Assembly (NCBI GenBank): GCA_037043455.1
Contig: JAWPHD010000290.1
Coordinates: forward strand, 248,001 to 312,000
Length of the DNA: 64,000 nucleotides
Source: Cyrtodaria siliqua
Taxonomy: Eukaryota > Mollusca > Bivalvia > Adapedonta > Hiatellidae
Direction of reading: 5' to 3'
The position numbers and the translations under genes are program-made. Of this stretch, positions 10,745 through 22,689 are shown one piece after another. Each line of letters starts with the position of its first letter. Position 1 is the stretch's first letter. The notes under the pieces were generated by a model. That model was not told the DNA's origin. It searched no databases and saw nothing but the letters and a program-made list of their open reading frames with translations.

Positions 10745-11790
10745 TATTATAATGAACGACACTAGTTTGTATCGGCATTAGTTGCATGCGCATACATATT
10801 CGTTATAATGCACGACACCAGTTTGTATTGGCATTAGTTGCATGCACATAGATACTCGTTATAATTCACGACACCAGTTTGTAGTGGCATTAGTTGCATA
10901 CACATAGAAAATCGTTATAATGCACGACACCAGTTTATAGTGGCATTAGTTGCATGCACATAGAAAATCGTTATAATTCATAGGACCAGTTTGTAGTGGC
11001 ATTAGCTGCACGCGCATGTTATAATGCATGACATCAGTTTGTAGTGGCATTAGTTGCATTCACATAGATACTCGTTATAATGCATAACACCAGTTTATAG
11101 TGGCATGCACATATTAATACTCGTTATAATGCACGACACCAGTTTGTAGTGGTGTTAGATGCATGCACATAAATAATGGAGAGAACTGTAACTAATGTTG
11201 TAATAACTTGTAGTTCAATCCATTTGCATATGTTTCTATGAATATTGTGATGTTGAATTGATGTATTGTAACATATCTGCAATAAAATATTAATAAACTA
11301 ATAAATAATCGATATATTGCACGGCACTAGTTTGTAACGGCATGAGTTGCATGCACATAGATAATCGTTATAAAGCACAATACCAGTTTGAAGTGTAATT
11401 AGTTGTCTGCATATTATATATAATTGACGATATCTGATGAAGTGGCATTAGTTGCATGTACATAGATAAACGTAATAATACACGATACATATTTGTCGTG
11501 ACATTATTTAGTTGTATGCACAATATAATACACGATAACAGAGTGTAGTGGCATTAGTAGCATTTCACATTATAATAGCTATAATACGCGAAACCTGTTT
11601 TAGTGGCTTTATTTGCATGCACATAGATAATCTTTATAATGCACGACACGAGTTTGTAGTGGCATTATTTGCATGCACATAGATAATATTTATAATGCAC
11701 GACACCAGTTTGTAGTGGCATTATTTGCATGCACATAGATAATCTTTTTGATACATAATACCAGTTTGAAGTGGCATTGGATTCATGAAG
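10745..11790. repeat. 56-bp satellite array
   Basis: Units start with cgttataatgcacgacacca and contain gtagtggcattagttgcatg. Successive starts at 10801, 10857, 10913 and 10969 give a period of exactly 56 bp; later units are degenerate. The array is interrupted at about 11177-11320 by a sequence that also occurs at 24375-24465. Confidence 0.9.
11177..11320 (+). repeat. Dispersed repeat 3' tail within the satellite
   Basis: It contains cttgtagttcaatccatttg and gtattgtaacatatctgcaa before taataaa-like runs. The same string occurs at about 24380-24465, so it is the 3' part of a dispersed element, possibly a SINE or LINE tail. Confidence 0.6.
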
Positions 11791-11960
11791 ATAAATTGTT
11801 GACTAACTTACCTTGAATACGTCAAAGACATATCAACGTATTGTTGTAGAAAGTAATGTTTGGTAAAAGACAAACTGGAATCCACAGAACCGTCATGTTA
11901 CAATTGACCGGTTGCTCATGCTGGATTACAGGGATAGTCATTATTAACCATATAACTTAC

Positions 11961-12039
11961 CAGCTCGTATACGTAAGTGGTGAACCGTCATCCCATACAT
12001 AATCTGCATGTGTTAAATTGCCGGTTTTCACCTTCAAAC
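11961..12039 (-). CDS. C-type-lectin-like domain exon (partial gene)
   Basis: On the minus strand an acceptor (ttttagttttag, pyrimidine-rich) at 12040 is followed by a 79-bp open exon and a consensus donor gtaagt (11960-11955). The exon encodes NLTHADYVWDDGSPLTYTS and ends inside a Trp codon. The W-x-D-G-S-P-x-x-Y-x-x-W pattern is the conserved core of the C-type lectin fold, where an exon boundary at this Trp is plausible. Phases are 1 at the 5' side and 2 at the 3' side. No other exon of the gene is recognised nearby; the next should lie to the left. An extracellular carbohydrate-binding or related role is likely, but calcium-binding residues are not visible in this piece. Confidence 0.6.
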
Positions 12040-12309
12040 CTAAAACTAAAACAATTCTAACTTAGACGTTAATTTACAGACTCACAGCAGAATCATGTAT
12101 ATTTGTCTTAATTGATTCCATTCTCTTAAAAAGACGAATTCATATATATGGAAATGCTTTAGCGTATTCGGTGTTTTAACAGTAATAATCTCTAAAACAC
12201 ACGTCCATACTTCTCCGCCTACCTGCCCACACCACCACCCTCCCACACTCGCACACATAATAATATGGTATACAAACAGTGTCGTGATATGCATTGAGAA
12301 TATCAGTAA

Positions 12310-12400
12310 ACTGCTTGGAGAAAAGGTCTATTTATTTTTTTATTGATTTATTGATTGCTTTATTTATTGATAGAGTAATCGATCTATCATGTGTTTATTG
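12310..12400. repeat. TTTATTGA-type microsatellite
   Basis: A short tttattgattta tract directly abuts the 5' truncation point of the Penelope-like copy that begins near 12385. Confidence 0.7.
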
Positions 12401-13343
12401 CTCTCATTCAAAAAACTTTTGCTAGGGAAAATAGTACATTTTGGCCTGTCAATATAAAAGCGTTTTTTAGTAACGGCAGATTGGAAAAGTACACTATGTG
12501 GACTTGCCATGAAGTTTGTGAATCGCTTATTTTTCTATAAGATAATATTTTCGTCATGAATAGAACTACCCTTTATACACACATTGTTGGTAACCCTATG
12601 GGTAAGAACTGTGCACCCCTTGTCGCAGATTTGTTTTTATATTGCTATGAAAGAGATTTCGAGTGTTTCACCAGGTACACAGGTAGATGCTATTGAAGCC
12701 TTTAATGACACCTCTCGATATCTGGATGACATATTGAACATTGACAACCCTTTCTTAGCTGTGGTTAATAGTATATATCCTAAATAACTTCGACTTAACA
12801 AAGCTAATATTTCTGATTCTAACGCTTATTTTCTCGATTTACATTTCTCTATTGAAAATGGTGAAATAATTAGCAAAATCTATGACAAGAGAAATGATTT
12901 TAATTTTGATATTGTTAATTATCCCCGTTTAGATGGAGCAACTTCATTGTGGCTTTCTAGGCTATTGTTTTTTTGTATTATATTTACACGAGTATATTTG
13001 TGTTTTACTTGTACTGCCTATTGGTGCTGCCTTTTTGGTTAGAGATTAGATCATGGCGGGGATTTCTTTATTTACACTGTCCTGTTTTAATGGGATGACA
13101 GTAGGGTAAGTGTGAGGTTTGGTGCACCCTAGAACCGGTTTAAACCCCCCAGTGACCTACTTTGCCACTGACCGTTCCAAGGCGGTAGCCCTATTGTCAA
13201 CCATTTTGTGTTTGTGATGTCGTTTGCATTTATTATTGCTTTTGCCTTCTTGTTTGTCTGTTTGCGTGTTTGTTTCTGTGTTTTGTGGTTGACTGTCCTC
13301 CTTGAATGCTATTTTCACTGTCCGATTTTTTTATATTTCTTCT
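12385..13343 (+). mobile_element. Penelope-like (Naiad-type) copy A, truncated with an internal deletion
   Basis: Begins within the reverse transcriptase (match to 18406 of copy C). It carries the catalytic block RYLDDILNIDNPF at 12716-12755, then jumps at about 12944 from coding sequence directly into the 3' UTR (match to 19495) and runs to about 13343. Stops and frame changes are frequent. It joins copy B without a gap, a tandem arrangement often seen for Penelope-like elements. Confidence 0.75.
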
Positions 13344-14235
13344 TATGGGGTCTAAGCGTCTCAACTTATTCGTTTTTCTAGAGCTTGTACTCGAGTTGAG
13401 ATCTTCAATATCCGTACACTTTGTATAACTAAAAAGCTACTCCATCAGGGCTATCGTTACCATAAACTTCGTAAAATCTTTTCACAATTTTATTTTCGTA
13501 ACCCTGGTTTTCTTTCCAAATATAAAAGTAATTTAAGAACTCTTCTGTGGCAAGGACTATCAAAACATGACTTCTATGGTGATGTGATTTACAAACTTCG
13601 TAAGATCCTTGTCATGATCAATTCCATACCATCTTTGTTAAACTTGTTAAAAGGTTTATCAAAAGAGGTTATCATCATATATCATCATTTTGCAACGCAC
13701 TTCATGCTTGGTAGCTTGCCACTACGCTTTCCTCTTTAATTGTGCGATGACCGGACAGGCTGTAGACCCTATAATGACAACTACCTGAAGCCCAAAAGGA
13801 GGTGACGTTTGATGTTTGTCTGCAATCTTGTATTGTCGTGCCCTCAGTGGTTTATTCTCTTGTTTCTCCGACTTCTGCCAAGTCAGAGTACGAGCATCTT
13901 TGTGTTTTACTCATATTGCCTATTAATGCTGCCTTGTTGGTTACAGAATAGTTCATGGCGGGGATTTCTTTATTAACACTGTTTTATTGGGATGACAGTA
14001 GGGTAAGTGTGAGGTTTGGTGGACCCAAAAACCTGGTACAAACCCCCAGCGACCTTTTTTGAAACTGACCGTTCCAAGGCGGTATCCCTATTGTCAACCC
14101 TTTTTGTGTTTGTGACGTCATATGTCTTTATTCGTTGTTAATGTTGCCATTCATTTTGTTCTTTTGCTTGTTTTGGGGTTTACTGTGTTCTGTGAAAGCA
14201 CCATTTCCTGTTCGACTTTTATACTATTTGTATAT
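13344..14235 (+). mobile_element. Penelope-like (Naiad-type) copy B, C-terminal part and 3' UTR
   Basis: Starts at tatggggt, corresponding to 18945 in copy C, and covers the RT C-terminal region (RACTRVEIFNIR, KLLHQGYRYHKLRK) and the 3' UTR. It ends in a poly-pyrimidine and ATTG/ATTT microsatellite. Confidence 0.75.
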
Positions 14236-14239
14236 ATTG

Positions 14240-14334
14240 TTTCATTGATTGATATATTGATTGATTGATTATTTATCTTTTTATTTATTCATCTACCTAT
14301 TTATCTATTTATTTATTTATTTATTCATTCATTT

Positions 14335-14386
<52 letters not shown>

Positions 14387-14710
14387 TTCATTTTTTATTC
14401 ATTTTTTTCTAATTATAAAATGCTATTGAAAACACACATCTATTTATCGATCTATTTATCGATCTATTTATCAATTCATTCATTCATTCATTCATTCATT
14501 CATTCATTCATTCATTCATTCATTCATTCATTCATTCATTCATTCATTCATTCCTGTATTTTATTTGTTTTCCTTCTAAGTATAATTATTACACATCTAT
14601 TTATTTATCTACTAACCTATCTATTTATCTATCTATTTATCAATATAATCATTGATTTTATTATTCATTCATTCATTTATCTATTTAGTATTTATTTTTC
14701 TTCTAATTAT
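14240..14710. repeat. ATTT/ATTC/ATTG microsatellite tract
   Basis: Long runs of ttta, ttca and gatt. The 152-codon ORF inside is Tyr/Leu/Ile/Ser/Phe-repeat translation and not a gene. Confidence 0.95.
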
Positions 14711-14719
14711 AAAATGTAA

Positions 14720-16085
14720 TTGAAAACACATACATACTATTACTATTCTTTGCTATTGTACCATGTGAATAAATACTGAAACGGGGATCCCAGTACTGCA
14801 ACGGGGATCCCTTGGAAGCAACAAACAAAAACCAGAGAGAAAAGTAGAATGTAATTAAGGTACTTATAACTTTCTGTTTGAGTTTTTCCACATTCTTATT
14901 TATGATAAGGCGGACATTGAATTAAACAGCGATGAGTGGGGTTTAGAAATTTACAAATTAGTTGTTCAGCGAGTTACCTTTTCGTGTATTGATATATGTT
15001 AACACCTATATAATTATAATGTTGTTAATGTTTAATATACATGATCAATACCGGTACTTATCAATATCTTTAATACGTTCTCCAAATATTTACTGAAAAC
15101 ACTTGACTCATCCATTTTGACCAAAGGTGTTCTCTATAATGACAAGTTACATTTGTCTTATCGTGTAACATATTTTCATTACAGTGTCACACTGGCAAAC
15201 CACTTTATGAACAATGATGTTACCTGTTCTTTGAAGGTGGAATATATTAAATGAGATAGTAACGACTCCACTAACAACTTGTCACACATTGCTGTGTTCA
15301 TACACATACATATATCTTGTATTGTGACTAAATACTGTTTATTATTTTTCTATAGAGTAGCCACTACTTGAACGATGTACGCCTATCTCCTTACAGTTAG
15401 GCATGCACTTCCTCTTATATAATTATCTTCCTTTTTTCCAAGACCTAAAGCAATTAAGATTGCATTGGTGGAATGTCATTAAGAGCACCATCGATGAATG
15501 TAAACTACCATCATCGTTACTTTTTTTTCGGTGAACTACAAGACATGCATTATGAAATAAACACAAAATAAAATATTAAAATAAAACATGTATATATCCT
15601 TAATTTAATTTGGTTTCACATTGCACACCAGAAATATCGCATTTAAAGAAAGAGTATTATAACACATGATTACCTAGTTCTGTATACTGTTCAAAGGGTT
15701 TATTGTTTATAAATTGTAGGTAACGATAAAGTCTTCGTAGTGTCATTTCGCTTCTAATTACTAGTGTTTCCCCCTTTTCGGCCTGACATAGGTACTCTTT
15801 TAATATCACAAAGCAGGCGTTTCTGAAATAATATTATAAAATATAGGTGTATGCATTAGAATTTAGTTGTCATTATATATAAATGAAGTATTCCATGTAC
15901 AAGGTTTTTTATTATAGTTTGTCCATGCATGAACAACTCAAGGATAACACATACTACTGTTATTTGGAATTCACGCTGGCGTAGAACTATTTATTTTCTA
16001 TCGAACGATACCGCATGTATAGATATATAGATATACATGCACGCAATCAACATCTTTGACAATTTGAAGCAGTCTGGTCATTAAC
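14720..16085. other. No recognisable gene
   Basis: A short direct repeat (acggggatccc, twice near 14781-14811). Otherwise AT-rich without coding signal. Confidence 0.45.
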
Positions 16086-16089
16086 CACT

Positions 16090-16600
16090 GTAAAAATATA
16101 TGGTTGGCGGGTCCCCTTGGGGCGGAGTCAAACATAATATTGCTCTTGCACGTTATGATGTGGTGAAATACTACACAAAGTTTGGTTAAATTTATAAGAC
16201 ATAATAAAAAAGGGAAGATTTGACACACCCCCGCCCCCGCGTCCTCGATGACATTCGCCCAACCCACGGTCGGACATCGGTGGTTGAAATAAAAAACTCG
16301 TTTGATATTACCACAATGTATCTTATATAGATGGTTATAAACACTTATTTGTATGTCAAAATAAAAAATAATAGTGTAGTAACGGTTGAATTTTAGTGTA
16401 TTTGACCTTTTGAACCCTGGGGCGAGCACCTTTGGGAGGATCCAAAAATAATGTTGCTCTTGCACGTTGTCATGATGTGGGGAAGTCATACACTAAATTT
16501 GGTTGAATTCCGCCTAGTGGTTTAGGAGGAGTTACGCAACATTAAACACGGACGGACGGACGTAAGGACGTACGGACGGACGGACTGACGGACTCCCCAA
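16090..16600. repeat. Dispersed mollusc-type repeat with acggacgg tail
   Basis: Two diverged modules share ataatgttgctcttgcacgt and a tttggttgaattt end. The second finishes in a cggacggacggac run, a common ending of dispersed bivalve repeats. Confidence 0.6.
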
Positions 16601-16739
16601 ATAGTTTTCCAAATTATGTGGTGATAACCAAGAACGTGATTGTATGCGGAAATGATATGGTCATAGGGCCAATATCTGTATCTGAATCGTCCGCACGCCA
16701 CTGAAGTAAATACTTGTTCAGTTTGTAATGACTTAGTGA

Positions 16740-17230
16740 AAATATGCAATTACGTTTTAGTCCGTAGTCTGTTTATGTGTATAAGTACCTAGTCAGAGTG
16801 TATTTGAAAGTGTTTAGTAAAGTATGGTAGTAAGTTCTGAGTCAGTGTTTTAGGTCGTAGTCAGTAAGTAAGTTCTTACCAATATGTTTGGGTAAGAAGT
16901 AACTACCTCGGCAGCGTGTATTTGGTCACAGTCAATAGTATATTAGTAAGTTCCGAGTCGGTGTTTGAGTTCCGATTCAAAGTTTGTTTGGCCGTAGTCA
17001 GTATATGTTAATAAACTTCTAGTGATTGTTCGACTGACAACATAAGTTATTAAGTTCATCGACACATTGTTTATTAGTCCGTTTTCATTATATCTTCCTG
17101 GTGAGATCGTCTGTTGACCGTAGTCAGTATATAATAGTAAGTGTATGGTCAATATATGTTAGTCTGTAGATATAGGTAAAATTCTAATGAGTGTGTGCTA
17201 GTCCGTAAATGTAGTTAAAGTTATGTTAGT
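16740..17230. repeat. Degenerate minisatellite (gtagtcagtatat-type)
   Basis: Loosely repeated gtagtcagtatat, agtaagttctgagtc and gtgttt blocks in irregular order. The ORFs on the minus strand are by-products. Confidence 0.55.
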
Positions 17231-17516
17231 TCTTGACCATATCAGCACTTCTTAACTTTCTTATGTACTCAGCGTTGTTTTTGTTTTGTTTTTTGTGTTT
17301 AATTGTATTAGAACTATTTATAATCATACTTACTTGCTGAGTTTTGCGAAAGGATATGAAAATCCGTAAGTTTTTGTGACCTGTAAGCACGAATCCATGA
17401 CTTCAGTATCTGAAAAAGGGTTCCATTACAACTTAAATAAAAGTGGATTAGTCGTAACTCTTGGTTGTTAATGCATATACTTTTCAACACGCAAATTAAT
17501 TATGTAAACTTTGCAT

Positions 17517-17700
17517 TCGCTAAACAAGGTCAATCAAAACAATTACAAAAGAAAACAGAGGCAAAGTCCAAAACCACGAACAGAAAAGTGTTAAAGATAG
17601 AGTTACCGCTCTGGAACGGTCAGTTGCAAAAGAGTCGCTGATTGTTTAAATCAGGTTCTAAGGTGTAGAATCCTCGCTCTAGGCCATACATAATTTGCCA
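17517..17700 (-). mobile_element. Penelope-like 3' UTR fragment, inverted
   Basis: Contains the reverse complement of the family 3' end block (aactgaccgttcc) and the aatcctcgct string also present near the 3' end of the minus copy at 48020. It faces opposite to copy C, 0.3 kb away. Confidence 0.55.
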
Positions 17701-18085
17701 TACGTCATGTTCTTATCAAATGTAGGTCAATATGAATGACCTTATCCCATTTTTCGCACTTCGTTTGTACTAACATTTAACTTTTTTTTTCATTAAGTCC
17801 ATTATTCAGATATCAAAAACAAAACGCTTTCAAATTGCACAAACACATCTACCTGAGAGCAACACGTATGCATGTATGTACACATGTATGGGATTTAACG
17901 TCGTTTTTAACAATATTTCATTCATATCATGACGGTGTATACTACATTACGTCAATGTTTTATCTCTGAAACTCGGCAGCACCAATTCGTATACTCCAGT
18001 TAATTCTACTGAGGATGATATTGTTTCCGCACATATCACTCGGTGCACTACTTTCAAGGCTGGTGTAAACGATAAGCAAAATAAA

Positions 18086-18748
18086 TTGCCTACCATGTAC
18101 TGGATTCATAAATTACATAAAAATCCGTATAAGGCTCGCTTTATTTTTAATTCTAGTGCCTGCACAACAACAAGCATCTCCAAACTTTTAACTTCTTGTC
18201 TTACTGCCGTTAAAGATCACGTTAAAATATATTGTGATAAAACTTATGAAAACTCTGGAATTAATTTATTTTGGTCTATAAAACATTCAGGAGACGTTCT
18301 CGATAAAATTTTCAATAAAGGTCAAGTTTCATCAATAAATACTTATGACTTCTCTACACTATATACAACCTTACCACATCATCTTATTAAATACAAGCTA
18401 ATTTCTCTTATTCAAAAAACATTCGCTAGAGAAAATACTACATTTGTGGCATGTAATAATATTAAAGCGTTTTTTACTAACGGCAGTTTAGACAATTATA
18501 CTATATGGACTTGCTATGAAGTTTGTGAAGCACTCATCTTCCTATTAGATAATATTTTCGTCAGGTATGGTACCACCGTTTATAGACAAATTGTTGGTAT
18601 CCCTATGGGTACGAACTGTGCACAACTTGTCGCAGATTTGTTTTTATTTTGCTATGAAAGGGATTTCATGTTGAGTCTTTCACCAGATACCCAGGCAGAT
18701 GTTATTGAAGCTTTAATGACATCTCTCGGTATCTGGATGACATATTGA
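18086..18748 (+). pseudogene. Reverse transcriptase fragment of copy C
   Basis: An open frame of 220 codons, continuous upstream to about 17965 without a stop. It holds RT motifs A (YDFSTLY) and B (GIPMGTN) but ends just where the YLDD catalytic motif should be read, because a base is missing near 18713; the YLDD block is present one frame over (18730-18745). Family: Penelope-like RT, related to telomerase RT. RNA-templated DNA synthesis is the ancestral role; this copy cannot perform it. Confidence 0.8.
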
Positions 18749-19650
18749 TATATTAATATGTATCCTAAAGAACTTCAGCTTAATAAAGCTAATATATCTG
18801 ATAATAACGCTTCTTTTCTTGATTTAGATCTCTCGATTGAAAATGGTGAAATAATTAGCAAAATCTATGACAAGAGAGATGATTTTAATTTTGACATTGT
18901 TAATTACCCCCACTTGGATGAGGATGTTCATCGAGCAACTTCTTATGGGGTGTATGTGTCTCAACTTATTCGTTTTTCAAGAGCTTGTACTCGAGTTGAG
19001 GACTTTAATATTCGTAATCTTTGTATAACTAAAAAGCTACTCAATCAACCATAAACTTCGTAAAACCTTTGCAAATTTTTGTTATCGTAACCCTGATCTT
19101 CTGTCCAAATATAAAAGTAATTTAAGGACTCTTCTGCGACGAGAACTATCACAACCTGACTTCTATGGTGATGTGATTTATAAACTTCGTAAGATTCTTG
19201 GTCATGATCACTTACATACTATCTTTGTTAAACTTGTTAAAATGTTTATCAAAAGAGGTTGTGACCCTATCATTTTGCAACGTACTGCATGCTTGGTGGT
19301 GGACCCTTTTACAGTTCGCCACTATGCTTTCCCCTTTAATTGTACGATGACCGGACAGGCTGTGGACCCTATGATGATGCCTACCTAAAGCCCATTGGGA
19401 CGGTGACGTTTGATGTTTGTCTATGATCTTTCCTGTCGTGCCCTTAATGGTTTATTCCCTTGTTGGTCTGGCTTCTACCAAGTCATTGAGTACCTTCATT
19501 GTGGCTTTCTTGGCTATTGTTTTTTTTTTGTATTATATTTACACGAGCAGATTTGTGTTTTACTTATATTGCCTATTGATGCTGCCTTGTTGGTTAGAGA
19601 TTAGATCATGGCGGGGATTTCTTTATTTACACTGTCCTGTTTTAATGGGA

Positions 19651-19753
19651 TGACAGTAGGGTAAGTGTGAGGTTTGGTGCACTCTAGAACCGGTTTAAAC
19701 CCCCAGTGGCCTTTGTTGCCACTGACCGTTCCAAGGCGGTAGCCCTATTGTCA
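19651..19753 (+). ncRNA. Conserved 3' UTR hairpin of the Penelope-like family (copy C)
   Basis: Inner stem CAGTGGC-ctttgtt-GCCACTG (about 19704-19724), enclosed by an outer stem tgacagtagggta with tagccctattgtca. Copy D has different bases in both stems that still pair (CAGTAGGC/GCCTACTG and aagacaggataa/ttatcctgtctt), which supports an RNA structure. Confidence 0.6.
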
Positions 19754-19822
19754 ACCCTTTTGTGTTTGTTGTTTGTGATGTCGTTTGCATTTTTTATTAC
19801 TTTTGCCTTCATGTCATCATAT

Positions 19823-20335
19823 GTCTATGGCGTCGCATACCGGTGTGGCAGCACTATAAACTGAGCATAGAGCTCAGTGCTACAAGAAAGATAAAAATAG
19901 CGGACAGGGAAAGCAGCATCCAAGGACGACAGTCAACCACAAAACACAAAAACAAACACGCAAACAGACAAACTAGAAGGCAAAAGTAATAAAAAATGCA
20001 AACGACATCACAAACTATGATGACAGTAGGGTATGTGTGAGGTTTGGTGCACCCTAGAACCGGTTAAAACCCCCAGTGGCCTTTGTTGCCACTGACCGTT
20101 CCAAGGCGGTAGCCCTATTGTCAACCCTTTTGTGTTTGTTGTTTGTGATGTCGTTTGCATTTTTTATTACTTTTGCCTTCTCGTTTGTCTGTTTGCGTGT
20201 TTGTTTTTGTGTTTTGTGGTTGACTGTCGTCCTTGGATGCTGCTTTCCCTGTCCGATATTTTTATCTTTCTTGTAGCACTGAGCTCTATGCTCAGTTTTA
20301 TAGTGCTGCCACACCGGTATGCGACGCCATAGACA
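19823..20335. repeat. Inverted duplication in the copy C 3' UTR
   Basis: 19823-20014 is the near-perfect reverse complement of 20147-20335, around a spacer that repeats the hairpin block. Each arm includes gagctctatgctcag and the tgtttgtttttgtgttttgtgg tract. Tandem and inverted insertions of this kind are reported for Penelope-like elements. Confidence 0.85.
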
Positions 20336-20535
20336 TAGGATGACATGATATCCCACCCGCATTATAATGCCACTGGGCCGACCAGTCATAGAACTACCAT
20401 GTAAATGCTGAACGCCAAGTAATGAAGCTGATAGTACCATGTGTATGACTTATTTGTTATGACACGGCCAGGTAATAAACCCATGATACTCCGCATGCAA
20501 GGCAGACGCTTTATCACTAGGCCAAGCTGCGGTAT
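20336..20535 (-). mobile_element. tRNA-derived SINE
   Basis: On the minus strand a tRNA-like head (gcttggcctagtgataaagc as box A, gggtttattacctggcc as degenerate box B) spans about 20533-20457. A body follows with catggtactatcagcttcat and agtggcattataatgcgggt. The ORFs that cross it are not genes. Confidence 0.7.
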
Positions 20536-20539
20536 GACA

Positions 20540-21335
20540 ATACGTTCATAAAATCGGTAGTTTTTACCAAGCATGATCACATTGACCTTTACCTACTGTC
20601 TTTATTTAGTCCATTTCTCACAAATAACTCCCAGAGCTTTTAAATTGTTAAAGCACGTAAATCATAAACACTTGCAAACACATTTAAAAAACAAGTTCAA
20701 TCACAGTCAATGGGAATAAAGACCTTGACCTATTTTTCGTAATGTGTTTATGTAATAGATTTTTCACGCTATAACAGCCGTACAACTTTCAAAATTTTCC
20801 TTTCATACTCTGTTTTTATACATACTAACATCTAAACGACAGCAACATCTATTTTAAGAAGGTCATTGAGGATGACCTTGACATGCTGACACAATGTTTT
20901 AATTTGTCTGTGACTGACAGCGGTAACGCGGGTTATCCGTGTCCCATGGACACATTCTTTTCAACAATATGTAGAACGTGAATGCAGGTCTTGCAGCTAT
21001 ATGGACGTATACATTCGCTAATACATTCATACGTCAACTGTCTCCTGGGCGTACTTATGATTAAACTAGGCGATACCTACGTGTGTATCTGTGCAGGAAA
21101 AGACATGCATGAATGCCATTGTTAAACAATTTCATTTGTATTTATAATTGGAAGTCAGTCTCACTTAATAGACACAAGTACATATATATAAAACTAGAAA
21201 TCAGAATGTTGTGCTTAATCTCGGAACGGATCCTTTTGATTGCACAATGAGTCTGTCCTCGTTCTCAAATTGACAGGTAGTTGGAGAGGATTACATCAAA
21301 AAGAGTAACGTAGTACTACTCTGGTAAAGCGAATG
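20540..21335. other. No recognisable gene
   Basis: Only short ORFs; no repeat or exon signature found. Confidence 0.45.
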
Positions 21336-21339
21336 TAAT

Positions 21340-22395
21340 GTTTATCAAACAATGGGATTTGTTCTACTAGGGAACAAATACTAATTATTTCAGGGGGTGG
21401 AAATCAGAGGTTATTATGAACGTGTAATTCTAACGCATACACCTCTTTGCAGTGACCGCCTTTGGTCAGTATCGATCTGTTTTTTTGTGTTCTAAAAATC
21501 GGTATTTAATTGTTATCTCCAAACTACTTGTTGATAATACGCATCAAATATTAGTGTTGAATGCTTGTTACATGTCGGTATGCCCTGCTTATGTTCGCAA
21601 CGGCCGTATTGTGCTACGATGTTGACAGATCGGAATTCTCAATCGGAGAATGCAAAAGGAACGACAATTCTGGTTATTGATTGAAATTTTGAGTCGTGCA
21701 GGATGGGAGATGACGTTTGCCAAGGCTGTGAACTTATTTAGACATAGAAAAATTATAAGTATGTGTAACATTATGTTTAAATAATATCCGACAGGTATTT
21801 AAGTGTATAATAACAGTTTTGAAACGGAAGTGTTGATTTCGATTCTTCTGTCATAGCCTAACAGAAGTATGACACTGTATGTGCTATTGCTTTTAAACGA
21901 AAGTTGATTCCAGTATAATTATTTTGTCATTTCTGTATCGAACACAAGTCGACAATATTGTCTACAATGTTGTATTAAAGGAAAGTGTGGATGTCAATTG
22001 TTGGGACATAGCCTAACATAATTCTTTCCAAGTTAGCGGTACAGTGTTACAATTGGAAATCACGGTATTTAAATGCTATCTCGAAACCAATTGTTAATAC
22101 GCATCAAGTGTTATTGAATGTTTGTGTCGATGGGCACATCAATTTCTTTTACATCATTCATCCGGGATGTTTCGGTCTTGTCGTATATACACATTTCGAT
22201 GACTAATATAATTATTCGAATAAAAAGTAAATAAAATAACGTTGTATATTCATTTGTAAACTACTAAATGTGTTTGTTTTATCGTTGATAAAGCGGCCGG
22301 GACATGCTGGATGGTGGATGACCTTGCCAAGGCGGCGATATAACTTAGCTTCAGTCCTAGAAAAATATTATAGTAACACTTTTGTTTAAATAATG
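21340..22395 (+). repeat. Dispersed repeat module with ggggtggaaatcagaggtta
   Basis: 21340-21530 is nearly identical to 45668-45845. The downstream part contains several diverged sub-blocks with acatagcctaacat and gaaagtgttgat, also present at 43215-43380. Confidence 0.7.
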
Positions 22396-22399
22396 TACG

Positions 22400-22680
22400 A
22401 GAGGTACAGACCCAGTTGCGTTCAAGTACCCCAAAAATGCATTACGTCTGCGTATCGTTTGCGTTCCGTTTGCATTCCGTTTGCATTTCATTTTTATGAA
22501 TGCATTTTTTTAAATGCAAATCATTTGCGTTTTTTAATGCATTCAGAGTTTATAAACGAAACTATGCTTTCATTTAAATGCACGGAACGAACGCAACATA
22601 ATGTGTGCGTTTAAATGCACAAACGGAGAAAATGCATTTGCGTTCGTTCGTTCAGCGTTTACCAATCGCAACATCTCTGA
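22400..22680. repeat. Foldback-type repeat built from gcgttcgttc and tgcatt
   Basis: Starts with agttgcgttcaagtacccca, the reverse complement of the sequence at 43150-43172. The interior is made of cgtttgcgttccg and tgcatttaaatgca-like words that can pair with each other. Confidence 0.65.
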
Positions 22681-22689
22681 CGATTAAAC

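Larger units (their letters stand above)
17965..20335 (+). mobile_element. Penelope-like (Naiad-type) copy C, 5'-truncated RT and 3' UTR
   Basis: The element spans the RT fingers to the C-terminus and a long 3' UTR. Motifs in order: MYWIHKLHKNPYKARFIF, NTYDFSTLYTTLPH (motif A), GIPMGTNCAQLVADLFLF (motif B), then a YLDD block thrown out of frame near 18715, and KIYDKRDDFNFDIVNYPH. Coding ends at TAA 19386-19388. The 3' UTR has a conserved hairpin, and a 190-bp block of it is repeated inverted at the end. Two or more frame lesions make it inactive. Important contrast: at LLTSCLTAVK this copy has TGT (Cys) where the minus-strand copy at 49524 has TGA. Confidence 0.85.

Noticed and set aside
10745..11790. 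CRISPR-like array
   Set aside because: Units are contiguous and diverged with no unique spacers; eukaryotic satellite.
14261..14719. 152-codon ORF
   Set aside because: Translation of ATTT/ATTC microsatellites (runs of YLFI and HSFI).
20457..20535. A functional tRNA gene on the minus strand
   Set aside because: Box B is mutated and a SINE body follows.
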